Shown: positions 11,524 through 20,394 of the stretch, in pieces
How positions within the stretch are numbered: position 1 is the stretch's first letter
Layout: each line of letters begins with the position of its first letter
NCBI RefSeq assembly: GCF_000817775.3
Contig: NZ_JTHE03000005.1
Location: 33,364 to 97,363 of the forward strand
Source of the DNA: Lyngbya confervoides BDU141951
Lineage (GTDB): Bacteria > Cyanobacteriota > Cyanobacteriia > Thermosynechococcales > Thermosynechococcaceae
Length of the DNA stretch: 64,000 nt
Direction of reading: 5' to 3'
The notes under the pieces: generated by a model
Told to the model about the DNA's origin: nothing
Databases searched by the model: none
Seen by the model: only the letters and a program-made list of their open reading frames with translations
Made by a program: the position numbers and the translations under genes

Positions 11524-12009
11524 ATGCAAGACGCAATTACAGCCGTTATCAATTCCTCTGACGTTCAAGGGAAGTACCTAGATGGGGCTTCCATGGATCG
11601 ACTCAAGTCTTACTTTCAGTCCGGTGAACTGCGAGTTCGGGCAGCGGGCACCATCAGCAGCAATGCGGCAACCATCGTGAAGGATGCGGTTGCCAAGGCC
11701 CTGTTGTACTCTGATACCACCCGTCCCGGTGGCAACATGTACACCACTCGCCGTTATGCCGCCTGTATTCGTGATTTGGACTACTATCTCCGCTATGCAA
11801 CCTATGCCATGCTGGCGGGTGATCCCTCCATTCTCGATGAGCGTGTGTTGAACGGTCTGAAGGAAACTTACAACTCTCTCGGCGTTCCTGTTGGCAGCAC
11901 CGTTCAAGCCATTCAGGCCATGAAAGAAGTGACCGCAAGCCTTGTTGGTCCTGATGCGGGCAAGGAAATGGGAGTTTACTTCGACTACATCTGCTCTGGC
12001 CTTAGCTAA
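11524..12009 (+). CDS. apcB: allophycocyanin beta subunit
   Basis: A 161-residue partner of ApcA, starting [20 protein letters not shown]. Phycocyanobilin-binding Cys81 is in [13 protein letters not shown]. Asn71 in GGNMY is the position gamma-N-methylated by CpcM in allophycocyanin beta chains, an inference from the family. AAGGA precedes the start. It is followed by a 245-bp spacer containing a large stem-loop before apcC, a layout that usually gives abundant apcAB message and less apcC. Confidence 0.98.
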   Translation: MQDAITAVINSSDVQGKYLDGASMDRLKSYFQSGELRVRAAGTISSNAATIVKDAVAKALLYSDTTRPGGNMYTTRRYAACIRDLDYYLRYATYAMLAGDPSILDERVLNGLKETYNSLGVPVGSTVQAIQAMKEVTASLVGPDAGKEMGVYFDYICSGLS

Positions 12010-12065
12010 ATTCTAGCGATTTTCAGAAGGAGGAGGATTCCGTAAGGATTCCATACCCTGTGTAA

Positions 12066-12158
12066 GTCTGAGAAAGTCAAGCTATTGCTAGTCTGTTTAA
12101 GTTTTGAGATCTGTTTTCAGGATCTAAGCAGGATAGAGTTAGCTTGAATTTCTCAGAC
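12066..12158 (+). promoter_or_regulatory. long stem-loop between apcB and apcC
   Basis: Left arm 12066-12084 (GTCTGAGAAA GT CAAGCTA) pairs with right arm 12140-12158 (TAGCTTG AA TTTCTCAGAC). This gives 10 bp, a 2x2 internal loop, then 7 bp, closing a 55-nt loop; TTTT follows shortly after. Placed in the spacer, it is likely a transcript-stabilising or partial-termination structure that sets the apcAB to apcC ratio. That role is inferred from position; the pairing is read directly. Confidence 0.65.
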
Positions 12159-12254
12159 TTCAGTTTTAAGAACCTCATGGATGTTATTGATGTTTTAGTC
12201 CTTGACGCTTTACCAAAGTTGCGGTCGTTATCCCTTACAGGAGAAAATGCACAG

Positions 12255-12458
12255 ATGAGAATGTTTAAGGTTACAGCCTGCGTTCCCAGCCAGACAAGAA
12301 TTCGAACTCAGCGAGAGCTGCAAAATACCTTTTTCACCAAGCTTGTACCCTACGACAACTGGTTTCGTGAACAGCAGCGCATTATGAAGATGGGTGGAAG
12401 AATTCTGAAAGTGGAGCTGGCTACAGGTAAGCAGGGAATGAACACAGGATTGCTTTAG
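12255..12458 (+). CDS. apcC: phycobilisome core small linker ApcC (Lc 7.8)
   Basis: A 67-residue small core linker starting MRMFKVTACVPSQTRIRT and ending GKQGMNTGLL, characteristic of ApcC/CpcD-type domains. It sits inside and caps allophycocyanin trimers in the core cylinders. I chose the ATG at 12255 because homology begins exactly there and an AGGAG lies 12 nt upstream. The open frame extends upstream to 12144, but those residues do not resemble the family and belong to the leader. Confidence 0.96.
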   Translation: MRMFKVTACVPSQTRIRTQRELQNTFFTKLVPYDNWFREQQRIMKMGGRILKVELATGKQGMNTGLL

Positions 12459-12526
12459 GCGCTTCTGTTCCCCCAACTGGGTCCGACAATCTCGGGCTGT
12501 TGAACTTGAGTGAGGTGAACTTTCTG

Positions 12527-12566
12527 AAAGATGTGTCTCGTGTTTTGGCGAGAGACATCTTTTTTA
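12527..12566 (+). terminator. intrinsic terminator after apcC
   Basis: AAAGATGTGTCTCG (12527-12540) pairs with CGAGAGACATCTTT (12549-12562) with one mismatch and an 8-nt loop, followed by a T-run. It ends the apcABC transcript ahead of ftsW. Confidence 0.88.
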
Positions 12567-12629
12567 TAGCCTTATCGAGTGCTGAGGATCGCTGCTATAC
12601 TGACTTCGATTTCAGTGGAATAAATTGCT

Positions 12630-13964
12630 GTGAAGGTTCTCCAGTTTCTCCCTTTCTTCGATCCCTCGGTAGATAAATGGGCCTTTGAAGCTCGCTTCCT
12701 GCAGTGGCTGACCGGTATTTGGTTAATTCTGGGCTTGGTGGTCCTCTATTCTGCCTCTTTTACCGTGGCGATCGCAGAGTCTGGAGATGGGCTGTACTAC
12801 TTAAAGCGTCAGATTCTGGGCACTCTAATTGGTCTAGTGGTGCTCCGGCTGCTGGTGCGCACCCCAATTCATCAACTCTATCGCTGGTCAACGTTAGGAT
12901 TTCTAGCTTGCCTGCTGCTTATTTTCGCGGTACGCATTCCCGGCATTGGTGTCACCGTCAATGGTGCAACTCGCTGGATTTCTTTGGGACCCGTCCCGCT
13001 GCAGCCCTCCGAGATGATGAAACCCTTTCTGGTTTTGCAAAGTGCCTATGTGTTTGGTAAGTGGCACCGTTTATCCTCGACAGAGCGGTTGAAATGGTTG
13101 GGGCTGTTCGGTTTGGTTCTGGCAGGCATTCTAATTCAGCCTAACCTGAGCACCACGGCTTTGTGTGGAGTGGCCCTGTGGCTCATTGCTTTTTCCGCCG
13201 GATTGCCGCTGAAGTCCCTGGGGATGACGGCCCTTGGGGGGGTGAGCGTGGCATTGCTCAGCGTCAGTTTTGCAGAGTACCAGCGCCGCCGCATCATGTC
13301 ATTTTTAAATCCCTGGGTTGACCCCCTCCAGGATGGCTACCAACTCATCCAGAGTTTACTCGCAGTGGGATCAGGGGGAGTGATCGGCAACGGCTACGGC
13401 TTATCTCAGCAAAAAACCTACCTTCCCTTCCAGCATACGGACTTCATTTTCTCAGTGTTTGCGGATGAATTTGGACTTCTCGGCAGCTTGTTGCTGTTTG
13501 GGCTGCTGGCCTTATTTAGCTTAGTGGCCCTCAAGATTGCGATCAAAAGTAATGGCCCCACCCACCGCCTGATTGCAATGGGGGCACTGGTGTTTTTGGT
13601 GGGACAGAGCCTTCTCCATATCGGAGTGACGATTGGAGCGCTTCCCACGACGGGGCTTCCCTTTCCACTGGTGAGTTACGGCAGCAATTCTCTCATTGCT
13701 AGCTTAACGCTGGCAGGATTGTTAATTCGGGTCGCCCGAGAAGATCAAGAGGCGGATATTATTCCGCTGCGGAGTGGAGGCGCAGGAAATCGTCAGCGAT
13801 TGCGGCTCCTTTCCGCGGAACAGGGCGATGAGCAGCCTAGTTATCAGGATAAGGATAGCGCTGCCTGGCGCTCCTGGCAGGAGCGCAAAGCCTTGGCGCG
13901 CCAGCACCCTCAAGTACAACAGCGGGTGCGTCGGCGGAGAAAACGAGATAAAGCCTCTCAGTAG
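12630..13964 (+). CDS. ftsW: SEDS-family peptidoglycan glycosyltransferase FtsW
   Basis: A 444-residue SEDS protein with about 10 transmembrane segments. Landmarks are the ATRWISLGPVPLQPSEMMKP loop, the large periplasmic loop ending in GGVIGNGYGLSQQKTYLPFQHTDFIFSVFADEFGL with the conserved catalytic Asp region, and LPFPLVSYGSNS near the end. FtsW polymerises lipid II at the division septum with its partner PBP. The tail after residue about 375 is hydrophilic and Arg/Lys-rich. The start is a GTG at 12630; cyanobacterial FtsW proteins likewise begin close to a PFFDPSV motif, here at residues 8-14. RodA is the alternative paralogue, but the early PFFDPSV motif favours FtsW. Confidence 0.88.
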   Translation: MKVLQFLPFFDPSVDKWAFEARFLQWLTGIWLILGLVVLYSASFTVAIAESGDGLYYLKRQILGTLIGLVVLRLLVRTPIHQLYRWSTLGFLACLLLIFAVRIPGIGVTVNGATRWISLGPVPLQPSEMMKPFLVLQSAYVFGKWHRLSSTERLKWLGLFGLVLAGILIQPNLSTTALCGVALWLIAFSAGLPLKSLGMTALGGVSVALLSVSFAEYQRRRIMSFLNPWVDPLQDGYQLIQSLLAVGSGGVIGNGYGLSQQKTYLPFQHTDFIFSVFADEFGLLGSLLLFGLLALFSLVALKIAIKSNGPTHRLIAMGALVFLVGQSLLHIGVTIGALPTTGLPFPLVSYGSNSLIASLTLAGLLIRVAREDQEADIIPLRSGGAGNRQRLRLLSAEQGDEQPSYQDKDSAAWRSWQERKALARQHPQVQQRVRRRRKRDKASQ

Positions 13965-13978
13965 AAGGTAAAAGGCCA

Positions 13979-14060
13979 AAGGACCCCTGACAATGGCGGA
14001 CCTAATAGCATCGATAACCACTGAGCAGGAATACTCGAAAGAGTTCCCGCTCAGGTCCTT
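13979..14060. other. structured spacer between ftsW and ndk
   Basis: Outer arms AAGGACC (13979-13985) and GGTCCTT (14054-14060) are perfectly complementary. Inside them, a GAAA-tetraloop hairpin at 14022-14053 pairs TGAGC with GCTCA plus further G-A-A pairs around one mismatch and one bulge. There is no T-run on either side. It lies between convergent genes and may be a factor-independent transcript end or an RNA element. Confidence 0.35.
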
Positions 14061-14153
14061 GCTAGTTGCGCAAAAAGCTGCAAATCTCTCTAGAACGAGA
14101 TCCCCCTCTGCCGAAGGTGAGGGCATTCCCTGGGAGAGATGATCGCAAGGGGG

Positions 14154-14603
14154 TTATTCATATATCCAGGAGGAGAGAGTAGGAGACCAATTGGCAAGCT
14201 CATTGTCTTGAAACCAAAGGCTAATCTCGCGCTGAGCGGTCTCGACAGCATCGGATCCATGAATAATATTGCGGCCAATATCAATGCCAAAATCTCCTCG
14301 AATCGTTCCGGGTTCAGACTGAAGGGGATTGGTGGATCCAATCATTTTTCGGGCCGCTGCAACAACGCCCTTACCTTCCCAGACCATGGCTACCACGGGA
14401 CCAGAGGTGATAAAGTCCACCAGGCCGGAAAAAAACGGTTTTTCTCGATGCTCTCCATAGTGGGCCTCAGCAAGGTCACGGCTCACCTGGATCAGCTTGA
14501 GTCCCACGAGTGTAAATCCCTTGGCTTCGAATCGTTGAATCACGGTGCCTACCAGTCCACGCTGGACACCATCGGGCTTAATGGCAATAAACGTACGTTC
14601 CAC
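14154..14603 (-). CDS. ndk: nucleoside diphosphate kinase
   Basis: A 149-residue enzyme of standard length that transfers phosphate from ATP to NDPs through a phospho-histidine. Visible motifs are [18 protein letters not shown] at the N-terminus, the substrate-binding [19 protein letters not shown] block and active-site His115 in [12 protein letters not shown]. The start is the GTG at 14603 with GGAG about 8 nt upstream. An upstream in-frame ATG at 14630 would add nine residues not found in the family. Convergent with ftsW, divergent from the small gene at 14767. Confidence 0.96.
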   Translation of the reverse strand: MERTFIAIKPDGVQRGLVGTVIQRFEAKGFTLVGLKLIQVSRDLAEAHYGEHREKPFFSGLVDFITSGPVVAMVWEGKGVVAAARKMIGSTNPLQSEPGTIRGDFGIDIGRNIIHGSDAVETAQREISLWFQDNELANWSPTLSSWIYE

Positions 14604-14766
14604 AAATTTTCTCCATTGAGGGATTTTCAACAGTTGGCTTGACCCACGTGATCTGCCTGGTTGGGGAGGCTGGCCTTACCTCGTTAGGATAAGAGAAGAG
14701 ATCAAGATGGGTCATGGTCTACCGGGTAGATGCCAATCACTAATATAGGGAAAACTGACCAAGGAT

Positions 14767-14937
14767 ATGAATACCCTTAAAAAACAAATTCTCTGGGGGC
14801 TTGGGGGAACGGTGGTGGCAACGCTGGGTTTGGGCCTAGGTCTTTCCTATGTCGTTAATTCGAGTTTACAACAGCTGGAAAAACGACCCGATGCGATCCT
14901 ACCTAACCAAACTGCGCCAAACACCACCTTGCCCTGA
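14767..14937 (+). CDS. small single-pass membrane protein, hypothetical
   Basis: A 56-residue frame: MNTLKKQILWGLGG then a hydrophobic span VATLGLGLGLSYVV (about residues 16-29), followed by a short polar tail ending in TTLP. AAGGAT directly precedes the ATG. The positive N-terminus and single span suggest an N-in membrane peptide. I do not recognise the family. It lies between ndk (divergent) and the CHASE2 cyclase (convergent). It could be spurious, but the start context and protein-like composition favour a real small gene. Confidence 0.5.
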   Translation: MNTLKKQILWGLGGTVVATLGLGLGLSYVVNSSLQQLEKRPDAILPNQTAPNTTLP

Positions 14938-14975
14938 ATCTTGATCCGTGGCAAAGCACAGGAGCATTGGCTGCA

Positions 14976-16931
14976 TTATCGGGTTTCACTGGCCTGAGTT
15001 AGCCGATCGCGGGAGTGCCGGGGTGGTGAAACGCCGCCCTCAGGGCGTCTGCCCAGGACCTGAAACACTTCAATAGGTTCCTCCTTTCCTTTGAGAGGGA
15101 CATTGCCCCAGGCTTCAACCTGGTAGCGTTCATCTAAATAGTTCAGCGTTTGGCGGGCAATTAGGATGCGGCAGTCCGAAGTTTGTCGATCCTTATCAAA
15201 ACTCTCTAGCCGGGAGGCTGTATTAACGCTATCGCCAATGACCCCGTATTCCAGGCGGATTTTACTGCCCAAGCTGCCTACGACCACGGGACCTGTGAAT
15301 ACACCGACGCGCATTTTGAAAAGGGGACAGTGGGTAGCCTGGCGACGCTGATTTAGCTGCGCGAGTCGCTCCTGCATTTCCAGGGCGCAGGCAACGGCCT
15401 GATTGGCATCTTGGGCAATTTCAGCTGGAGACTCATGGGGAATCGGCACCCCAAAGACGGCCATGACGCCGTCGCCAGTGAATTTATTGATGACCCCCTC
15501 ATGGTTTTGAATGGCCCCAGTCATCTCCTCTAAGTATTCATTGAGCCAGATAAAGACCACCTCCGGGGGATACTGCTCAGAGATAGTGCTGAACCCCTTT
15601 AAATCGGTGAACAACAGAGTTGTGGTGAGTTCCTGACCCGGCAATTTTCCATTTTCCAGGAGCTCATCGCGCCGCTGCCAGAGGGTTTCGGCAATTTGCG
15701 GAGAGGTACTTTGACCCAGGAGTCGCATCACCATGCGCCGTTGTTGCTGGGCCTGTTGAGCAGTATAGGTAACAACGCTGCCCCCTGAGAACAGAAATCC
15801 CAAGGCTGCCGGGATTAATGGAACCCAGCCCATGTTCAAAAAAAGCAGCAGACAAACTTGAAATAAAATGCCCAGGGCCGCTGCTGCTCCAAGCGCCAGC
15901 AGTAAGGGGTGACGTACGGTCCATGCCAGCATCCCCCCCAAGAGCGACCAAAGGCTCAACCAGAGGATTTCTTCGGTTTCGCTCCAAAACCAAAACAAGG
16001 CTCGCTGGCCCAGGGCGGCATCGAGAAACTGACTCACCATCTGAGCATGAACCACAACCCCTGGCATTCGCTGCTCCAGATCATCTTCTCGATCTGAGCT
16101 GAAGGGCGTATAGGCAAAATCATTGCCGCTGCTGGCGGTGGTGCCAATGAGGACAATGCGATCGCGAATAAGAGCGGGGTCAACTCGACCGTTGAGCACC
16201 TCCCCAAGGCTGACCTGAGGAATCGTGGTTTGTCGCCCGCGATAGTTCAATAAAATTTGATACCCCCCCACGTCTGCATTGATGTAGCTACCATCGTGGG
16301 GGCTCAACGGCACAAAAGTAGTGGCTCCTAGCTGCAAGTAGTTGGGATTATCGCGGCTAGCTTGGGATTCAATGCCTTCCTCTAACAAGTATCGTTCTGC
16401 CAAAAGCAGAGAAAAGGCGCTGAGAATTTCGCCCTGCGTAGACTCTTGATAGAGGATAGACCGACGAATGACACCGCCCACATCCTGAGTGGCGTCGTTA
16501 AAGCCCACCTGCTCGGGGGGAAGCGCTGGGGGAGGATCCACCGGAGGGTTTTTGGCATCTCCTAAGCGGGTAATTCCAATAATGCGGTCAGAGGACTCAA
16601 GCACTTGCACCAGTTCCGCATGGCCTGGCTCCACCGGAAAGTCTCGATAAATGTCTAGACCAATGACCCGTGCTTTTTGCGCCAGCAGCCTTTGCAGCAG
16701 TCTGGCATAAACCTGATCTGGGAGCTGGAGTTTTCCGCCTTGATCCTGAAGATCTTGTTCTGTGACGCCAATCACCAGCAGTCGCGAGTCTACGGGCTGA
16801 GGAGGACGCATTTGCACAAAGCGATCGTAGGCAACCAGCTCAAACAGCTCAAACACTCTCCATTGCCGCGCTGAAACGAGAAACCCCGTCACGATGGTGC
16901 TGGCAATGATAACCATGGCCAGCTCTGGCAT
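14976..16931 (-). CDS. CHASE2-domain class III nucleotide cyclase
   Basis: About 651 residues. An N-terminal transmembrane segment (about 5-22) is followed by a large extracytoplasmic CHASE2 sensor (about 25-320), three closely spaced TM helices (about 325-395) and a cytoplasmic class III cyclase domain (about 430-620). Cyclase landmarks are TLLFTDLKGFSTISEQ (metal-binding Asp), INKFTGDGVMAVFG (second Asp and a Lys at the adenine-selecting position) and EYGVIGDSVNTASRLES (catalytic Asn/Arg). It should make cAMP in response to an external signal. The ATG at 16931 is preceded by AAGGTGAGA; a GTG at 16964 is an alternative adding 11 residues. It is the last gene before a divergent region. Confidence 0.88.
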   Translation of the reverse strand: MPELAMVIIASTIVTGFLVSARQWRVFELFELVAYDRFVQMRPPQPVDSRLLVIGVTEQDLQDQGGKLQLPDQVYARLLQRLLAQKARVIGLDIYRDFPVEPGHAELVQVLESSDRIIGITRLGDAKNPPVDPPPALPPEQVGFNDATQDVGGVIRRSILYQESTQGEILSAFSLLLAERYLLEEGIESQASRDNPNYLQLGATTFVPLSPHDGSYINADVGGYQILLNYRGRQTTIPQVSLGEVLNGRVDPALIRDRIVLIGTTASSGNDFAYTPFSSDREDDLEQRMPGVVVHAQMVSQFLDAALGQRALFWFWSETEEILWLSLWSLLGGMLAWTVRHPLLLALGAAAALGILFQVCLLLFLNMGWVPLIPAALGFLFSGGSVVTYTAQQAQQQRRMVMRLLGQSTSPQIAETLWQRRDELLENGKLPGQELTTTLLFTDLKGFSTISEQYPPEVVFIWLNEYLEEMTGAIQNHEGVINKFTGDGVMAVFGVPIPHESPAEIAQDANQAVACALEMQERLAQLNQRRQATHCPLFKMRVGVFTGPVVVGSLGSKIRLEYGVIGDSVNTASRLESFDKDRQTSDCRILIARQTLNYLDERYQVEAWGNVPLKGKEEPIEVFQVLGRRPEGGVSPPRHSRDRLTQASETR

Positions 16932-17197
16932 TCTCACCTTGAGCGATTTAACGTTTAGGACCACAGCTTAGGCCGGTAATTTCTCCTTGCCTATTGTAAT
17001 CAATTTGAGAACCCGCGTTGTGAGCAAAGATTCAGAGGTCCCCCGGAAGATCCTCACTGGGTTGACCCAGGGTTCACCTCAGGGAAAAATCCGTGATGTC
17101 TCACCTGGAACCGATAGAATCATCATCGGGGTTAACCCTGACCTTCTGTGTTTGGCCCCCAGCAATTGATATCCCGGCTATTTACCCAAAGACCCCC

Positions 17198-17716
17198 ATG
17201 GCAAACTACCTGGTAGCAACGTTCTCAAATTTGGCTGAGGCCGAAGTAGCTTACGGTTCAGTGTGTGATCGGTTTCCTGAAGAACGCCAGGTGACCTTGT
17301 TGGGGGCTGGAAACCAGACCTCAGATGCAATGAAGATCTATGATCCCAACCAAGTGGCGCAACAGCAGATGCAGCGAATGATGATCTGGTTAGTGCCCTT
17401 TGGTTTTTTTGCCGGATTGACCTTCAATCGAATTACGGATTTAACCATTGTGGAGCAGGGAGGATGGGTGATCAACGGAGTCCTGGGAGGCTTGCTGGGA
17501 GCAGCCTCGGGTCTATTGGGCGCTATTTTTATTGGCGGTGGCCCCAGGCTTTTCTCAGCCGATCTTGAGGCGATGACCCTACAGAAGCGTATTGAGCAGG
17601 GCAAGGTGATTCTGGTGTTTATTGGAACGGAAGTCCAAATTCGTCAGGTCAACCGGATGCTGCGTTCCCCCGGTTGTGATTTGATTCAAGTTTATGAAGG
17701 TCCTCAGCCTGAGTGA
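17198..17716 (+). CDS. conserved cyanobacterial two-TM protein
   Basis: A 172-residue protein starting MANYLVATFSNLAEAEVAY. An N-terminal soluble segment of about 60 residues with an alpha/beta pattern is followed by two hydrophobic spans (about 65-82 and 95-125, the latter Gly/Ala-rich: GVLGGLLGAASGLLGAIFIGGG) and a C-terminal beta-rich segment. It resembles cyanobacterial proteins of unknown function with a ferredoxin-like stress-protein N-terminus and a glycine-zipper membrane hairpin. No catalytic motif is visible. The ATG at 17198 was chosen over an upstream in-frame start because the protein-like sequence begins there. It precedes prfA by 94 bp. Confidence 0.65.
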   Translation: MANYLVATFSNLAEAEVAYGSVCDRFPEERQVTLLGAGNQTSDAMKIYDPNQVAQQQMQRMMIWLVPFGFFAGLTFNRITDLTIVEQGGWVINGVLGGLLGAASGLLGAIFIGGGPRLFSADLEAMTLQKRIEQGKVILVFIGTEVQIRQVNRMLRSPGCDLIQVYEGPQPE

Positions 17717-17810
17717 GGATCGCAGGGGCAGAGGTCGCTTAGCCTGCACGAACGCCAACCGCGATCCGTTAAAATAAACTCATTGGGAACTCATTCACAA
17801 CTGGAGCTGT

Positions 17811-18905
17811 ATGGCTGAAGCCTATTTGCTGGATAAGCTAAATTCCGTTGAGGAAACCTTCCACGAACTGACCCGCCAGCTTGCGGATCCAGACATTGCC
17901 ACTGACCCGAAGGAATTTCAGCGTGTCGCAAAGGCCCGGTCTAGACTGGAAGAAACCGTGGGCACCTACGAGGAATGGAAACAGGTTTCCCAGGAACTGG
18001 TGGATGCTCAACAAATTGCGAAGGAAGCCGGAGGCGACCCAGAACTGAAAGAAATGGCGATGATGGAGGTTGACGAACTGGAATCTCGCCAAGCACAGCT
18101 GGAGGATCGTCTAAAAATTCTGCTGCTTCCCCGTGATCCCAATGATGAAAAGAATATCATGTTGGAGATCCGCGCCGGGACTGGTGGCGATGAAGCCAGT
18201 ATCTGGGCGGGAGATCTGGTCCGACTTTATTCTAAGTATGCCGAATCTCAGCACTGGAAAGTTCGCTTACTCAGTGAATCCCTCGGAGAGATGGGGGGCT
18301 TCAAAGAAGCAATTCTAGAGATTCAAGGTGAGCAGGTCTATAGCAAACTCAAGTATGAAGCGGGGGTCCATCGAGTTCAGCGCGTCCCGGCCACAGAGGC
18401 TTCGGGACGAGTCCATACCTCTACGGCAACCCTCGCTGTGATGCCTGAGGTGGATGAGGTGGAAATTGAAATTGACCCGAGAGAAATCGAAATGTCCACG
18501 GCTCGGTCGGGGGGGGCCGGGGGCCAGAACGTCAATAAGGTGGAAACGGCGGTAGACTTGCTGCATAAACCCACCGGCATTCGAATTTTTTGTACAGAAG
18601 AGCGATCGCAGTTACAAAATAAAGAGCGAGCCCTGCAGATTCTACGAGCGAAGCTCTACGAAATCAAAATGCGCGAGCAGCAAGAGTCGGTGGCCTCCAT
18701 GCGTAAGTCCCAAGTCGGAACCGGATCGCGCTCTGAAAAAATTCGCACTTACAACTACAAAGACAATCGCGCCACGGACCACCGCCTCAACCAAAACTTC
18801 TCCCTCGATCGAGTCTTAGAGGGAGATATTGAACCCTTAATTCAAGCCTGCATCACCCAAGATCAGCAGCAGCAGCTGGCTGAACTGGCTGAAGCGGTCT
18901 CTTAA
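17811..18905 (+). CDS. prfA: peptide chain release factor 1
   Basis: A 364-residue class I release factor. The stop-codon-reading tripeptide is Pro193-Ala194-Thr195 ([10 protein letters not shown]), the PxT motif of RF1 that recognises UAA and UAG. The peptidyl-tRNA hydrolysis motif Gly237-Gly238-Gln239 is in [17 protein letters not shown]; its glutamine is the usual PrmC methylation target. Length and domain order are normal. The ATG at 17811 matches the family start. Confidence 0.97.
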   Translation: MAEAYLLDKLNSVEETFHELTRQLADPDIATDPKEFQRVAKARSRLEETVGTYEEWKQVSQELVDAQQIAKEAGGDPELKEMAMMEVDELESRQAQLEDRLKILLLPRDPNDEKNIMLEIRAGTGGDEASIWAGDLVRLYSKYAESQHWKVRLLSESLGEMGGFKEAILEIQGEQVYSKLKYEAGVHRVQRVPATEASGRVHTSTATLAVMPEVDEVEIEIDPREIEMSTARSGGAGGQNVNKVETAVDLLHKPTGIRIFCTEERSQLQNKERALQILRAKLYEIKMREQQESVASMRKSQVGTGSRSEKIRTYNYKDNRATDHRLNQNFSLDRVLEGDIEPLIQACITQDQQQQLAELAEAVS

Positions 18906-19173
18906 TCCTCTTGCAAGGAATGAACGTGAGAACCTTGGCCATGTTGGGCACGCCAAAATAAGCGCAAGGTTCAGCAAAAACTCAGACTCAATCGGCATAC
19001 TGGGGCAGAAGCCTCTGTTTGAAGCAATCCCTTGTCAAAGTGAGGACCCTAGGGTCGTCACCAATCCACTGAGGTTGCTAGGATAAAACCGTAAAGTCAA
19101 CTTTGCGGGGGGGCAGTCCTAGAAGTTGAGTTCTACCTAAGATTTTTCAGATTTTCCTACGTCGCTATTTACC

Positions 19174-19728
19174 ATGAATGTCAAGCTACTGACCTTAATG
19201 AGTGCCCTGGTGCTTTTGGGCAGTAATGGATCTGCGGCATCCGCGATGGATTTGCTGGCCAAATATCCGCTGCCCAATTTACCCCAGTCCGTCGAAATGC
19301 TGCCAGAGGCTGTGAATCCCCGACGATTAGAGCTTAGCCTGAGTAAGCGAGAGCTATCCCTCTATAGCGGAGACACCTTAGTGAAAACCTACCCGGTCGC
19401 TGTGGGGAAAGCGGGGTGGGAAACCCCTGTGGGAGAGCATAAAATCTCAGCAATGTATAAGGATCCGCCTTGGCGACATTGGGATGGCGGAGCAGTAATT
19501 CCCGGCGGCGATCCAGATAATCCCTTGGGATCGCGTTGGATTGGGTTCTGGGAGGGTAAAACCCAAACCGGTGCCGTAGGCGTGGCGGGATTCCATGGTA
19601 CGACTCCCGCCAAGCGATCTTCCATTGGCGATGCCGTGTCCCATGGCTGCGTGCGGATGTACTCTGAAGACATTGAAGAGCTGTTCGACCTGGTTGAACT
19701 GGGTGTGACTGTGAAGGTCGTCCGCTAA
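19174..19728 (+). CDS. L,D-transpeptidase (YkuD domain), first of tandem pair
   Basis: A 184-residue exported enzyme. A signal peptide spans residues 1-24 (LVLLGSNGSAASA, cleavage near ASA-M). The YkuD domain runs from about residue 50 (RRLELSLSKRELSLYSG) to the end, with GFHGTT carrying a catalytic His and SHGCVRM carrying the nucleophilic Cys. It should form 3-3 crosslinks in peptidoglycan or attach proteins to it in the periplasm. It is followed after 120 bp by a second, similar gene, indicating tandem duplication. Confidence 0.88.
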   Translation: MNVKLLTLMSALVLLGSNGSAASAMDLLAKYPLPNLPQSVEMLPEAVNPRRLELSLSKRELSLYSGDTLVKTYPVAVGKAGWETPVGEHKISAMYKDPPWRHWDGGAVIPGGDPDNPLGSRWIGFWEGKTQTGAVGVAGFHGTTPAKRSSIGDAVSHGCVRMYSEDIEELFDLVELGVTVKVVR

Positions 19729-19848
19729 AGGATCCTGGGGATGAGCGGCCAAATTTAGCCAGGAACTTGTTAAATTCTGACGATTATTCCTGGCGATCCT
19801 AAAAACTCCATGCCAGACTGGATTTGTTAGTCTCTTGCAAATAATGGA

Positions 19849-20391
19849 ATGTCTAGGGTTAACGTCAAACTCCTGGGAGTCTGCGCAGCCTTAGCGCTGT
19901 GTGGAGCACCGTTAGCAGTCCATGCCGAGCCGATCCTCTCCCTTGGATTGCCTGGCCTCCCCCAGCCGGAATCATACCTGCCGGGGCCACCGTTGGCCAA
20001 CCGGATTGAGTTGAGCCTCAGCCAGCGACGCGTCACTCTTTACCAGGATGACCAGCGGTTGGGGCAGTATCCGGTGGGTGTGGGGCGACCCGGCTGGGAA
20101 ACCCCCGTGGGGCAGTTTGCCGTAAAAACTAAAATTGTCAATCCCTCTTGGAAACATCCCTTTGAGGGGTATGTGATTCCCAGCGGAGACCCCCAAAATC
20201 CTCTGGGCAATCGCTGGATTGGCTTTTGGACCGATGGGGACAATTGGGTGGGCTTTCATGGTACCTCCAGTTCCATGCGCGCTTCGGTGGGAACCGCGGC
20301 CTCCCACGGTTGTGTCAGGATGCTCGACGAGCATATTGAGAAGATGTTTGAGCTGGTGTCGGTGGGTACGCCCGTGATTGTGACCCCCTAG
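19849..20391 (+). CDS. L,D-transpeptidase (YkuD domain), second of tandem pair
   Basis: A 180-residue paralogue of the preceding gene. A signal peptide (LGVCAALALCGAPLAVHA, cleavage after about 26) is followed by a YkuD domain with GFHGTS and SHGCVRM holding the catalytic His and Cys. The middle region shares WETPVG, IPxGDPxNPLG and RWIGFW with its neighbour, while the N-terminal linker and the loop before the His differ. The tandem arrangement suggests duplication followed by divergence in substrate access. It ends 3 bp before the convergent maf stop. Confidence 0.88.
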   Translation: MSRVNVKLLGVCAALALCGAPLAVHAEPILSLGLPGLPQPESYLPGPPLANRIELSLSQRRVTLYQDDQRLGQYPVGVGRPGWETPVGQFAVKTKIVNPSWKHPFEGYVIPSGDPQNPLGNRWIGFWTDGDNWVGFHGTSSSMRASVGTAASHGCVRMLDEHIEKMFELVSVGTPVIVTP

Positions 20392-20394
20392 GAA

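Noticed and set aside
15664..15993. Overlapping open frames inside the CHASE2 cyclase as separate genes
   Set aside because: They lie within the coding frame of the cyclase and have no family resemblance.
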